Source: Gammaproteobacteria bacterium | GTDB lineage: Bacteria > Pseudomonadota > Gammaproteobacteria > Xanthomonadales > Xanthomonadaceae | NCBI GenBank assembly: GCA_026398715.1 | Contig: JAPLSI010000162.1 | Location: 1 to 22,918, forward strand | Length of the DNA: 22,918 nt | Direction of reading: 5' to 3' | Shown here: positions 1 to 6,995 of the stretch, in pieces | Numbering within the stretch: the first letter of the stretch is position 1 | How the letters are laid out: every line of letters starts with the position of its first letter | Notes under the pieces: model-generated | What the model was told of the DNA's origin: nothing | The model's database searches: none | The model's input: the letters and a program-made list of their open reading frames with translations, nothing else | Made by a program: the position numbers and the translations under genes

Positions 1-24
1 CTGATCAAGAAGGACATGCGCTGA
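1..24 (+). CDS. C-terminal end of an unidentified upstream gene
   Basis: Read in frame from base 1, the window opens with seven sense codons (LIKKDMR) and a TGA at 22-24. The A of that TGA is the first base of the dnaQ ATG, giving a TGATG coupling. That close overlap suggests a real gene in the same transcript. Seven residues are too few to identify a family. rnhA is a frequent neighbour of dnaQ in proteobacteria and is a guess only. Confidence 0.4.
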   Translation: MIKKDMR

Positions 25-767
25 TGCGGCAGGTGGTGCTGGATACGGAAACGACGGGGTTGTCGTGGGAACGCGGGAACCGGGTCATCGAGATCGGCTG
101 CATCGAATTGCTCGAGCGCCGTCCCACCGGCAGGCGCTTCCAGCGCTACCTCAACCCCGGTCGCGAAATCGAACCCGGCGCACAGGAGGTCACCGGCCTC
201 ACCCTGGAATTCCTGTCCGACAAGCCGGCTTTCGAACACGTGGCCGGCGAGTTCCTCGATTTCATCCGCGGCGCCGAACTGATCATCCACAACGCCGATT
301 TCGACGTTGGCTTCCTCGACTACGAATTGGGATTGCTGGGACCTGGCTTCGGCCGCATCCGGGACCACGCCGGCGTACTGGATACCTTGCGGCTCGCCCG
401 CGAACGGTTTCCCGGGCAGCGCAATTCCCTGGACGCATTGTGCCGCCGCCTGGGCGTGGACAACGCGCACCGCAAGCTGCACGGGGCGTTGCTGGACGCG
501 GAGTTGCTGGCCGAGGTCTATCTGTCGCTTACGGCCGGCCAGTGCGACCTGGGGCTGAGCATGGCGGCGGCAGCGCCGACAGCCACCATCGGCCTGCAGC
601 CCGCCGCTTCGCAACAGGCGCGGTTGCGGATACTGCTGGCCAGCACCGAGGAAGAGCTCGCGCACGGCGCGCGAATGGAAAAGATCGGCAAGAAGTCAGG
701 CGGCCGTACCCTCTGGCCGCCAGCGAACGACCCGGGGACTACACCCGACGCAGCAATACAACCGTAA
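24..767 (+). CDS. dnaQ: DNA polymerase III epsilon subunit (3'-5' proofreading exonuclease)
   Basis: This is the proofreading subunit of the replicase core; it removes mismatched 3' ends and binds the alpha and theta subunits. The DEDDh exonuclease fold fills residues 1-170. Exo I is LDTETTG (Asp7, Glu9), Exo II is HNADFDVGF (Asp94), and Exo III is LHGALLDAELLAEVY (His153, Asp158), so all five catalytic residues are present. After the domain, QCDLGL (173-178) sits where Escherichia coli DnaQ has its clamp-binding QTSMAF. The remaining 70 residues would form the flexible tail that binds alpha. At 247 aa it is normal length for the family. The ATG overlaps the upstream TGA. Its last 29 bases overlap the end of the convergent phosphatase gene. 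Identification is firm. Confidence 0.96.
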   Translation: MRQVVLDTETTGLSWERGNRVIEIGCIELLERRPTGRRFQRYLNPGREIEPGAQEVTGLTLEFLSDKPAFEHVAGEFLDFIRGAELIIHNADFDVGFLDYELGLLGPGFGRIRDHAGVLDTLRLARERFPGQRNSLDALCRRLGVDNAHRKLHGALLDAELLAEVYLSLTAGQCDLGLSMAAAAPTATIGLQPAASQQARLRILLASTEEELAHGARMEKIGKKSGGRTLWPPANDPGTTPDAAIQP

Positions 768-1440
768 CGTTGTCGGAACCGCCGCCGTCCAGCGCGGTGG
801 AGATCAGGTGGTCCACGCATTCCTGGGCCGACAATTCGGTCTGGGCCAGCAAGGATCCGATCGCGACATCGTCCACTTCCTCGGTCAGTCCATCGCTGCA
901 CAGCAGGATCTGGAACCCGGGGCGAAGCTCGCCGGAGATGGTCTCGACCTTCAGCGAATCCGGGTCGGTGACCCCCAGCGCCTGCGTGACCACGTTGCGA
1001 TGCGGGTGGCTGCGCGCTTGTTCCGGCGTGATCGCGCCCTGGTCGATGAGCTCCTGGACGTAACTGTGGTCGGAGGAAAGCTGGCGCAGCTGGCCGTTCC
1101 ACAGATAGGCGCGACTATCGCCCACCCAAGCCAGCTCGAAGCGGTGGTCGGCCACGCGCAGCGCAACCATGGTGGTTCCCATCGGCAGGCTGTCGGCGCG
1201 GCGGCGCGACTGCCGGATGATGTCTTCGTCTGCGCTGCGGATCGCTTCGCTCAGGGTGCGGCCGGCGCGCACTTCGCGAACGACCGCATCTCGGGCGAGG
1301 GCACTGGCCACTTCGCCGAATTCATGTCCGCCCATGCCGTCGGCGACCAGCCACAGGCCGAGCTCGCCGTCGGAGTAATAGGTGTCCTCGTTGAGCTCCC
1401 GGCGCAGGCCGACGTGGCTCGAGTTTCCGAATTCAATCAT
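739..1440 (-). CDS. PP2C-family serine/threonine protein phosphatase
   Basis: A single-domain, 233-aa soluble PP2C (PPM) phosphatase, which removes phosphate from Ser/Thr using two metal ions. Numbered from the ATG at 1440, the metal-binding motifs are present in order: NED (Glu18-Asp19), VADGMGGHEFGE (Asp34), GTTM, WVGDSRAYLW, CSDGL (Asp183) and GGSDNVT (Asp223). No membrane segment or sensor domain is visible. A TTG two codons upstream could also start the frame, but the ATG is preferred. Family members such as Stp1 and PppA usually oppose a Hanks-type kinase, for example in type VI secretion. No kinase or forkhead gene is in this window, so its target is unknown. It converges on dnaQ with a 29-base overlap. 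A weak promoter candidate on the minus strand (TTGGCC, 17 bp, GATGAT) lies around 1486-1515. Confidence 0.93.
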   Translation of the reverse strand: MIEFGNSSHVGLRRELNEDTYYSDGELGLWLVADGMGGHEFGEVASALARDAVVREVRAGRTLSEAIRSADEDIIRQSRRRADSLPMGTTMVALRVADHRFELAWVGDSRAYLWNGQLRQLSSDHSYVQELIDQGAITPEQARSHPHRNVVTQALGVTDPDSLKVETISGELRPGFQILLCSDGLTEEVDDVAIGSLLAQTELSAQECVDHLISTALDGGGSDNVTVVLLRRV

Positions 1441-1512
1441 GGGCAACGGACTGCCATGTGGCGAAACTCCAAGGGGACAGGCTTCATCATCGCAAAATTA
1501 ATGGCGCAGGCC

Positions 1513-1537
1513 AAAGCCCGGGGTTTCCCCGGCCTTT
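1513..1537. repeat. Hairpin-forming inverted repeat in the PP2C/tRNA gap
   Basis: The arms at 1513-1523 and 1527-1537 are complementary over 11 bases with one C-C mismatch and a TTT loop. Neither strand has a T-run after the stem, so it is not a standard intrinsic terminator. It lies between the divergent PP2C and tRNA-Ser genes. It could be an operator or a leader structure; its role is unknown. Confidence 0.5.
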
Positions 1538-1587
1538 CAGGAACATCTTACGGCCTGGCGGGAAAAAGGTTGGAAACTAGCCCAACA

Positions 1588-1627
1588 GGGGGCCGGCAGC
1601 TTATACTTCGCGGCCTGCCGGGCCCCC
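1588..1627 (+). promoter_or_regulatory. Predicted tRNA-Ser(CGA) promoter inside a 12-bp inverted repeat
   Basis: TATACT at 1602-1607 is a good -10 box. The GC-rich stretch after it resembles the discriminator of stringently controlled stable-RNA promoters. Transcription would begin near 1614, about 32 bases before the tRNA. No good -35 box is visible at the right distance. The -10 lies in the 15-base spacer between arms 1588-1599 and 1615-1627, which pair over 12 bases with a single bulged G at 1622. The promoter assignment is inferred; the symmetry is seen directly. Confidence 0.5.
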
Positions 1628-1645
1628 AGGGGCCCTGACCGAACC

Positions 1646-1735
<90 letters not shown>

Positions 1736-1744
1736 TGTGATGCG

Positions 1745-1768
1745 AAAGCCCCCTCGGGGGCTTTTTCA
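1745..1768 (+). terminator. Intrinsic terminator of tRNA-Ser(CGA)
   Basis: AAAGCCCC (1745-1752) and GGGGCTTT (1757-1764) pair with a four-base loop and run into a short T tract. It begins ten bases after the tRNA CCA and ends before DUF6165, which therefore probably has its own promoter. Confidence 0.85.
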
Positions 1769-1811
1769 TTTTCCGGCTAAACTTGCGATCGCCCGACCCT
1801 GTGAGCCCGCC

Positions 1812-2225
1812 ATGTCCGAGATCCTCGTACCCGTGTCCTTCGGCGAACTGCTGGACAAGATCGCCATCCTGCAGATCAAGTCCGAGCGCATGTCCGACGA
1901 GGCCAAGCTTGCCAACGTGCGCAAGGAACTCGATGCGCTTTCCTCGACCTGGCTCGCCCATCCGGCGGCCGGGCACGACATCGTCAATCTTCGCGCCGAG
2001 CTGAAGTCGGTGAACGAACGCCTGTGGGACATCGAGGACGACATCCGCCGCTGCGAGCAGCGCCAGGACTTCGGTGCAGAGTTCATCCGCCTGGCGCGCG
2101 CGGTGTATTTCGAGAATGACGAGCGCGCGTCCATCAAGAAACAGATCAACCTGGCGCTGGGTTCTTCCTACGTGGAAGAAAAGTCCTATCAGGATTACCG
2201 CGCCGGTTCGACGCCTGCTGCCTGA
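1812..2225 (+). CDS. DUF6165 family protein, probably linked to LPS synthesis
   Basis: A 137-aa soluble protein that I recognise as DUF6165, a small family without assigned biochemistry. Visible features are an N-terminal block (SEILVPVSFGELLDKIAIL), a charged helical middle with several EL/KS/ER patterns suggesting coiled coil, and a C-terminal KSYQDYRAG motif. The ATG at 1812 starts the conserved block; upstream in-frame codons run through the tRNA terminator and are not coding. TAAACT at 1778-1783 could be a -10 box. Its 3' end overlaps the convergent GT9 gene by 31 bases. Lying next to a heptosyltransferase-like gene and kdkA suggests a role in LPS core assembly, but that is an inference from position only. 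Confidence 0.85.
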   Translation: MSEILVPVSFGELLDKIAILQIKSERMSDEAKLANVRKELDALSSTWLAHPAAGHDIVNLRAELKSVNERLWDIEDDIRRCEQRQDFGAEFIRLARAVYFENDERASIKKQINLALGSSYVEEKSYQDYRAGSTPAA

Positions 2226-3271
2226 TCCCGCGCCGAATCGGCGATGAAGGCATCGAAGATGCCGGTCACTTCTTCCACCGATATCAGGTCCATCACGCCG
2301 GGAAACTCCACCCGCTTGCCCCAGCGCAGTTCGCTGGCGGGCTTGCCCATGAATTGTTTCGACGCCTCGTCGTAGTGGTTCACCGACCAGCGCAGGTCGG
2401 AGTAGGGGCCGCAGCGCTCGCGGTCGGTGCAGGCGAACAGCCCGATCACCTTGGTGCCCATCGCATTGGCCATGTGCGCGGGGCCTGAATCGGGGCTCAG
2501 CACCAGCGTCGCGCGTTCGAGCAGTGCCAGCAATTGTTTCAGCGTGTCCCGGCCGACCAGGTCGATGGCGGGATGGCGCATGGCGCGCAGGATGTCATCG
2601 GCGGTGCGTCGTTCCAGTTCGCTGCGGCCGCCGCAGATGGCGATCCGCCAGCCGCGTTCGGCAGCGTGGTCGGCGACGGCGGCGTAGCGGTCGGGGCGCC
2701 AGTTGCGCAGCGCGTGGCTCGAGCATGGCGAGACGATCAAGGTCGGCTGGTCGCCGGGCAGCTGTTCCGCGGCCCACGCGCGCGCTGAATCGGGGACCGG
2801 CAAATTCCATTCGACCCGGTCCTGCCGCAGGCCCAGGGGTTCGCAGAATTTTCCGAAAGCGTCCAGTACATGGTGGCCGCCGGGGCTGATGCGTTCGTTG
2901 ATGAACAGCGAATGGCCTTCCTTGCTGCGCGCGACGTCGTAGCCGATGCGTCGATCTGCCCGCACGAAGGCCGACAGCAAGTTGGCGCGCAGCGCCAGTT
3001 GCATCTGCAGCAGCACGTCGAAGCGGCGTCCAGCCAGCGCCTTGCGCAGCGCCAGGACACCGCGGGCCCCGGCCCCCTTGTCGAATACGATCAGTTCCGC
3101 ATCGTCCAGGCCTTCCATCAGCTTGGCTTCGCCCTTGCCGAGGATCCAGGTGACCGGTACGTCCGGCCAGGTGCGACGCAGCGTCCGGATCAAGGGCACG
3201 ACGTGCGTGGCGTCGCCCAGGGCCGACAGGCGGAGCAGGCAGATCGATCGCGGCGCGGCAGGAGGGCTCAC
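2195..3271 (-). CDS. Glycosyltransferase family 9 (heptosyltransferase-like)
   Basis: A 358-aa GT-B enzyme of family GT9, the family of ADP-heptose:LPS heptosyltransferases WaaC, WaaF and WaaQ. The N-terminal acceptor domain begins with the family signature RLSALGDATHVVPLIRTL. The C-terminal nucleotide-sugar domain carries SPCSSHALRNWRPDRYA and the diagnostic DSGPAHMANAMGTKVIGLF, then CTDRERCGPYS. It would act at the inner face of the inner membrane, adding a sugar to the LPS core. The start is a GTG at 3269-3271; an in-frame TAG two codons upstream rules out a longer protein. It is divergent from kdkA with only 18 bases between start codons, so their promoters must lie in each other's coding sequence. 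Which core sugar it transfers cannot be told from sequence. Confidence 0.92.
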   Translation of the reverse strand: MSPPAAPRSICLLRLSALGDATHVVPLIRTLRRTWPDVPVTWILGKGEAKLMEGLDDAELIVFDKGAGARGVLALRKALAGRRFDVLLQMQLALRANLLSAFVRADRRIGYDVARSKEGHSLFINERISPGGHHVLDAFGKFCEPLGLRQDRVEWNLPVPDSARAWAAEQLPGDQPTLIVSPCSSHALRNWRPDRYAAVADHAAERGWRIAICGGRSELERRTADDILRAMRHPAIDLVGRDTLKQLLALLERATLVLSPDSGPAHMANAMGTKVIGLFACTDRERCGPYSDLRWSVNHYDEASKQFMGKPASELRWGKRVEFPGVMDLISVEEVTGIFDAFIADSARDQAAGVEPAR

Positions 3272-3289
3272 TTGCTAGAATTCACCGTG

Positions 3290-4036
3290 ATGGACGCGCT
3301 TACCGCCAGCGGCAGCCGACAGTCTTTCCGCGATGCGGGCGGGCAGGGCACGATTGTGTTCGACCCGGCGCGCCTGGGGCAAGCCACGCCGGCGACCTTC
3401 GATCCGGCGACCTATGGCGCACGGGCCCAACCGGTGCGGGGCCAGGGCGGTCGTGGCGCGGCGTGGTTCGTGCAGGGCGAATTCGGCGACGGGGTGTTGC
3501 GACACTACCGGCGCGGCGGGTGGATGGCCCGGGCCAGCAAGGACGCCTATCTTTGGCGCGGCGAGCAACGCGTGCGCAGCTTGCGCGAATACGCGCTGAT
3601 GCAGCAGTTGCAGCGTCTCGGCCTGCCCGTGCCCGCGCCCGTGGCGGCCTTTTATCGGCGTGCGGGTTTGCACTACCGCGCGGCGATCATCGTGATGCGC
3701 ATCGAACCCGCCGTTTCTTTTGCCAGCCTGGTGGCCGCGTCGCCCGACTCGGCGCCGTGGACAGGCGTGGGCGATGCCATCGGTCGTTGCCATCGCCAAC
3801 TGGCGCGGCATGCCGACCTCAATGCCAACAACGTGTTGCTCGACGTCGACGGAAAAGCCTGGCTGATCGACTGGGACAAGGGCGTGCTGGAATCGCGTCC
3901 CGGGCCTTGGCGCGACCGCGTCATCGAACGCCTCGCGCGATCCCTGCGCAAGGAATGCCCGGCGCTGTCCGTGGCCGAACTGGAATCGGGCATGGCGCGA
4001 TTGCGCGCCGCCCACGACAAGGCGCTTGCCGGATGA
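3290..4036 (+). CDS. kdkA: 3-deoxy-D-manno-octulosonic acid (Kdo) kinase
   Basis: This 248-aa member of the lipopolysaccharide kinase family (kinase-like fold) phosphorylates the Kdo residue of lipid A-Kdo at the cytoplasmic face of the inner membrane, using ATP. The catalytic loop is HADLNANNVLL (His174, Asp176, Asn181) and the metal-binding motif is IDWDKG (Asp194, Asp196). Upstream, KDAYLWRGEQRVRSLREYALMQ matches the family's substrate and ATP region. The frame stays open far upstream, but that part is antisense to GT9. The ATG at 3290 (with a GTG just before it) gives the normal family length. Its TGA overlaps the ATG of the MBL-fold gene (ATGA), so it heads a coupled chain that continues into moaA-E. 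Confidence 0.9.
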   Translation: MDALTASGSRQSFRDAGGQGTIVFDPARLGQATPATFDPATYGARAQPVRGQGGRGAAWFVQGEFGDGVLRHYRRGGWMARASKDAYLWRGEQRVRSLREYALMQQLQRLGLPVPAPVAAFYRRAGLHYRAAIIVMRIEPAVSFASLVAASPDSAPWTGVGDAIGRCHRQLARHADLNANNVLLDVDGKAWLIDWDKGVLESRPGPWRDRVIERLARSLRKECPALSVAELESGMARLRAAHDKALAG

Positions 4037-4788
4037 ACTGGTCGCTTCGATTCCTGGGCGTGGGTAGTTCGGCGGCGGTCGAACTCGGTTCGGCGTCCGC
4101 CGTCATCGAGCGCGATGCTCGGCCGCTGCTGATGATCGACTGCGGGCAGGAAGCGCTGACCGCGTACCTGGCCCACTACGGCGACGCGCCGGAGGCGGTG
4201 TTCGTCACCCACGTGCACATGGACCACGTGGCTGGCCTCGAACGACTTTTCTACCGGACCTATTTCGATCAGCAGCGCTGCGGCAAGTTGAAGCTTTACG
4301 TACCGGCCGCCGTGGTCCCGCACCTGCAGTCGCGACTTGCCGACTACCCCGGCGTGATTGCCGAAGGCGGCGCCAACTGGTGGGATGCTTTCCAGCTGGT
4401 TCCGGTATCGCGCGGGTTCTGGCATGCGGGCCATTGGTTCGACGTGTTTCCCGTGCGCCACCACCTGCCCGATACGGCCTTCGGCTTGCGCCTGCGCGGA
4501 TCGGTGGTGTGGACGGGAGACACCCGGCCGATTCCGGAAATGCTGGCGGCCCATGCCGATGCCGGCGAACTGATTGCCCACGACTGCGCGCTGGTCGGCA
4601 ATCCATCGCACAGCGGCGTGGACGACCTGGAGCGCGAGTACCCGCCCGAGCTGCTTTCGCGCTGCGTGCTGTACCACTACGGCAGCGCGGCCGAGGGCGA
4701 ATCGCTGCGCGCGCGGTCGCATCGCGTGGCCTCGCCCACGGACGTCATCGGACTGGCTTCGCCCAGCGATCCGGCGATGCCGGCATGA
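4033..4788 (+). CDS. MBL-fold metallohydrolase of unknown substrate
   Basis: A 251-aa cytoplasmic protein of the metallo-beta-lactamase fold, in the broad RNase Z/phosphonate-metabolism-like branch rather than the antibiotic-resistance branch. The metal motif is THVHMDHVAGLE (His60, His62, Asp64, His65). Further likely ligands are His143 or His144 (VRHHLPD), Asp163 (WTGDTRP) and His215 (LYHYG). The first strand (LRFLGVGSSAAVELGSAS) is typical of the fold. No signal peptide is seen. Both ends are ATGA overlaps, with kdkA upstream and moaA downstream, so its level is tied to theirs. Possible roles are RNA processing, a cyclic phosphodiesterase or a thioesterase; the sequence does not decide. 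Confidence 0.87.
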   Translation: MNWSLRFLGVGSSAAVELGSASAVIERDARPLLMIDCGQEALTAYLAHYGDAPEAVFVTHVHMDHVAGLERLFYRTYFDQQRCGKLKLYVPAAVVPHLQSRLADYPGVIAEGGANWWDAFQLVPVSRGFWHAGHWFDVFPVRHHLPDTAFGLRLRGSVVWTGDTRPIPEMLAAHADAGELIAHDCALVGNPSHSGVDDLEREYPPELLSRCVLYHYGSAAEGESLRARSHRVASPTDVIGLASPSDPAMPA

Positions 4789-5822
4789 ACCCTGCGACCC
4801 ATCCGGCTATGGCGCAAGGGTTGGCGGCTCCGCGCGACAAACTCGGGCGCGGCCTGCGCGACTTGCGGGTATCGGTGATCGAGACCTGCAATTATCGCTG
4901 CCCTTATTGCATGCCCGAGGACAGCACGCCGCCCGAAAGCGCGCTCGACCGCGCACGCCGGCTGGACTTCGCGCAAATCGAATCCGTGGTGCGCAGCTTC
5001 GTGCGCCTGGGCGTGCGCAAGGTTCGCCTGACCGGCGGAGAGCCGCTGCTGCGCAAGGACCTGCCTGCGCTCGTGTCGCGTCTTGCCGCGATTCCCGGCG
5101 TCGAGGACCTGGCGCTCACCACCAATGCATCGCTGCTGGCGGCAAAGGCGAAGGCCCTGCGCGACGCCGGACTGCACCGGCTTACGATCAGCCTGGACGC
5201 GCTCGATCCGGAAATATTCCGCCAGCTTTCCGGTGGTCGCGGCGACGTGGCCGACGTGCTTGCCGGCATCGCCGCCGCTGAGGCTGCCGGTTTCGGATCG
5301 ATCAAGTTCAATACGGTCGTGCAGCGCGGCGTCAATGAAGGAGAGGTATTGCGCCTGGTCGAGCATTTTCGAGGCACGCCGCATGTGTTGCGCTTCATTG
5401 AATTCATGGATGTCGGCACCTGCAACGGCTGGCAGCGGGAGAATGTGGTTTCGTCGCGTGAGTTGCACGACCGCATCCACGCGCGCTGGCCCCTGCGTCC
5501 GCTGCAGCCTGGATACCGCGGCGAAGTTGCCGCACGCCATGCCTTCCTGGACGGACAGGGCGAAGTGGGTTTCGTCAGTTCGGTGAGTGCGCCGTTTTGC
5601 GGTGATTGCCAGCGCGCCCGGCTGTCCGCCGACGGCCAGGTCTTTACCTGCCTGTTCGCGGCCAACGGGAGCGACCTGCGCCCGGCCATCGCATTGGGCG
5701 AGGGCGCGATAGCGGCGCGCGTCGCCGAAATATGGGGTCGGCGCGGCGACCGCTACAGCGAGTTGCGCGAGGCGGGTCGACGTGATTCGAAGAAGATCGA
5801 AATGTTCTTCATTGGTGGCTGA
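4785..5822 (+). CDS. moaA: GTP 3',8-cyclase (molybdenum cofactor synthesis protein A)
   Basis: A radical-SAM enzyme that rearranges GTP to 3',8-cyclo-7,8-dihydro-GTP, the first step to molybdopterin. The N-terminal SAM cluster motif is CNYRCPYC (Cys35, Cys39, Cys42), followed by RLTGGEPLLRKDL. The second 4Fe-4S cluster, which binds GTP, uses Cys272, Cys275 and Cys289 (FCGDC, then FTCLF). The protein ends in the conserved GG tail needed for activity. At 345 aa it is near the usual 330-340. The ATG overlaps the upstream TGA, so there is no room for its own promoter or for a Moco riboswitch. It is followed directly by moaC. Confidence 0.96.
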   Translation: MNPATHPAMAQGLAAPRDKLGRGLRDLRVSVIETCNYRCPYCMPEDSTPPESALDRARRLDFAQIESVVRSFVRLGVRKVRLTGGEPLLRKDLPALVSRLAAIPGVEDLALTTNASLLAAKAKALRDAGLHRLTISLDALDPEIFRQLSGGRGDVADVLAGIAAAEAAGFGSIKFNTVVQRGVNEGEVLRLVEHFRGTPHVLRFIEFMDVGTCNGWQRENVVSSRELHDRIHARWPLRPLQPGYRGEVAARHAFLDGQGEVGFVSSVSAPFCGDCQRARLSADGQVFTCLFAANGSDLRPAIALGEGAIAARVAEIWGRRGDRYSELREAGRRDSKKIEMFFIGG

Positions 5823-6320
5823 ATGAGCGAGAAAAACGATTCCCCGCCGACCCTTACCCACGTCGCCGCCGACGGCAGCCCGACCATGGTGGACGTGTCG
5901 GGAAAGCCGGCAACGCAACGCGAAGCCAGCGCATCTTGCCTGGTCGTGTTTCCCGCCGATGTAGCCGCTGCGCTGCAAGCGGCCGACCTGCATACGGCCA
6001 AGGGACCGGTCATCGCGACCGCCATCGTGGCCGGAACCATGGCGGTGAAGAAGACGCATGAGCTCATCCCGTTCTGCCACCCATTGCCGATCGACGGCTG
6101 CCAGTTCCAGATCGAGTGGCAGGATGCCGTTCGCCTTCGCATCGTATGCAGCGTGCGCACGGTGCATCGCACCGGCGTCGAGATGGAAGCGCTGACCGGC
6201 GCGACCATCGCCGCGCTGACCGTCTACGACATGTGCAAGGCGTTGTCGCATCAGCTGGTGATCGGTCCGGCGATGCTTCTTTCGAAATCGGGTGGAAAGC
6301 GCGAGATCGTTTCGCCATGA
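5823..6320 (+). CDS. moaC: Cyclic pyranopterin monophosphate synthase
   Basis: This enzyme converts the MoaA product into cyclic pyranopterin monophosphate. The 165-aa protein shows the family motifs: [28 protein letters not shown] (His86), [12 protein letters not shown] and YDMCKAL. The last holds the catalytic pair Asp136 and Lys139, equivalent to Asp128 and Lys131 in Escherichia coli. The ATG directly abuts the moaA stop with no spacer. The stop overlaps the moaD ATG (ATGA). Confidence 0.96.
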   Translation: MSEKNDSPPTLTHVAADGSPTMVDVSGKPATQREASASCLVVFPADVAAALQAADLHTAKGPVIATAIVAGTMAVKKTHELIPFCHPLPIDGCQFQIEWQDAVRLRIVCSVRTVHRTGVEMEALTGATIAALTVYDMCKALSHQLVIGPAMLLSKSGGKREIVSP

Positions 6321-6553
6321 CCGTGACGGTCCTGTATTTCGCCAGCCTTCGCGATGCCGCAGGGATCGAATCGGAAGTGCTCGACGTTCCGGCATCGCTC
6401 GATGGGCTGTACGAAGCGTTGCGCGTGCGCCATGGTTTTGCGCTGGGCCGCGAACGTCTTCGCGTGGCCGTTGATGGCGCATTCGCGGACTGGTCCGATC
6501 CGGTTGCCGACGGCGCCGAAATCGCATTCATACCTCCGGTCTCCGGAGGCTGA
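6317..6553 (+). CDS. moaD: Molybdopterin synthase small subunit (sulfur carrier)
   Basis: A 78-aa ubiquitin-like sulfur carrier. Its C-terminal glycine is adenylated and thiocarboxylated, normally by MoeB and a sulfurtransferase, and then feeds sulfur to MoaE. The protein opens with the fold's [14 protein letters not shown] strand and ends with the diagnostic IPPVSGG. The ATG sits in the stop of moaC. No moeB is present in the window. It is two bases upstream of moaE, consistent with equal synthesis of the two subunits. Confidence 0.94.
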   Translation: MTVTVLYFASLRDAAGIESEVLDVPASLDGLYEALRVRHGFALGRERLRVAVDGAFADWSDPVADGAEIAFIPPVSGG

Positions 6554-6555
6554 AG

Positions 6556-6990
6556 ATGGCGCACTTCGACGTTTCCGAATCGCCGATCGATGTGGCGGCT
6601 TTGCGCGGGCTATTGCTGGGAACCGGGTCCGGCGCCTATGCCAGCTTCGAGGGCTGGGTACGGGACCGCAACGACGGGCGCGCGGTACTGGCGCTGACCT
6701 ACGAGAGCTACCGCGCGCTGGCTGAAGCCGAAGGCAAGGCCATCCTGGCCGAAGCGAGCACCCGCTTCGACATCCAGCAGGTCGCCTGCGTGCACCGGGT
6801 GGGCCGGCTTGAATTGGGCGAGTTGGCAGTTTGGGTCGGGGTCAGCGCCGCACATCGCGGTCCGGCGTTCGACGCCTGTCGCTGGATCATTGACGAAGTG
6901 AAGTCGCGCGTTCCGATCTGGAAGCACGAACACTATGCGCAAGGCGGGCAGGCGTGGCTGCATCCATCGCCGCGCGATAGTGGCGGCTAG
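6556..6990 (+). CDS. moaE: Molybdopterin synthase catalytic subunit
   Basis: The large subunit of molybdopterin synthase, which inserts two sulfurs into cyclic pyranopterin monophosphate. Motifs are EGWVRDRNDGRAV (residues 32-44, including the active-site Arg region), HRVG (80-83), SAAHRGPAFDACRW and the catalytic DEVKSRVPIWKHE, with Lys116 and Lys123. Its 144 aa are normal length. It ends the moa chain. Its stop is five bases from the predicted 3' end of the convergent SRP RNA, so termination of both transcripts must happen inside the other gene or be factor-dependent. No moaB, mogA or moeA is nearby. Confidence 0.95.
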   Translation: MAHFDVSESPIDVAALRGLLLGTGSGAYASFEGWVRDRNDGRAVLALTYESYRALAEAEGKAILAEASTRFDIQQVACVHRVGRLELGELAVWVGVSAAHRGPAFDACRWIIDEVKSRVPIWKHEHYAQGGQAWLHPSPRDSGG

Positions 6991-6995
6991 GCAAG

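Noticed and set aside
2870..3289. 140-residue N-terminal extension of KdkA
   Set aside because: It is antisense to GT9, has no family match and would make the kinase far longer than its relatives.
4700..4790. Moco riboswitch before moaA
   Set aside because: moaA overlaps the upstream stop and the preceding bases encode the MBL protein, so there is no untranslated leader.
4677..6527. 616-aa open frame on the minus strand
   Set aside because: It is antisense to the whole moa region; high GC leaves few stops. The plus-strand genes have clear family motifs and the antisense frame has none.
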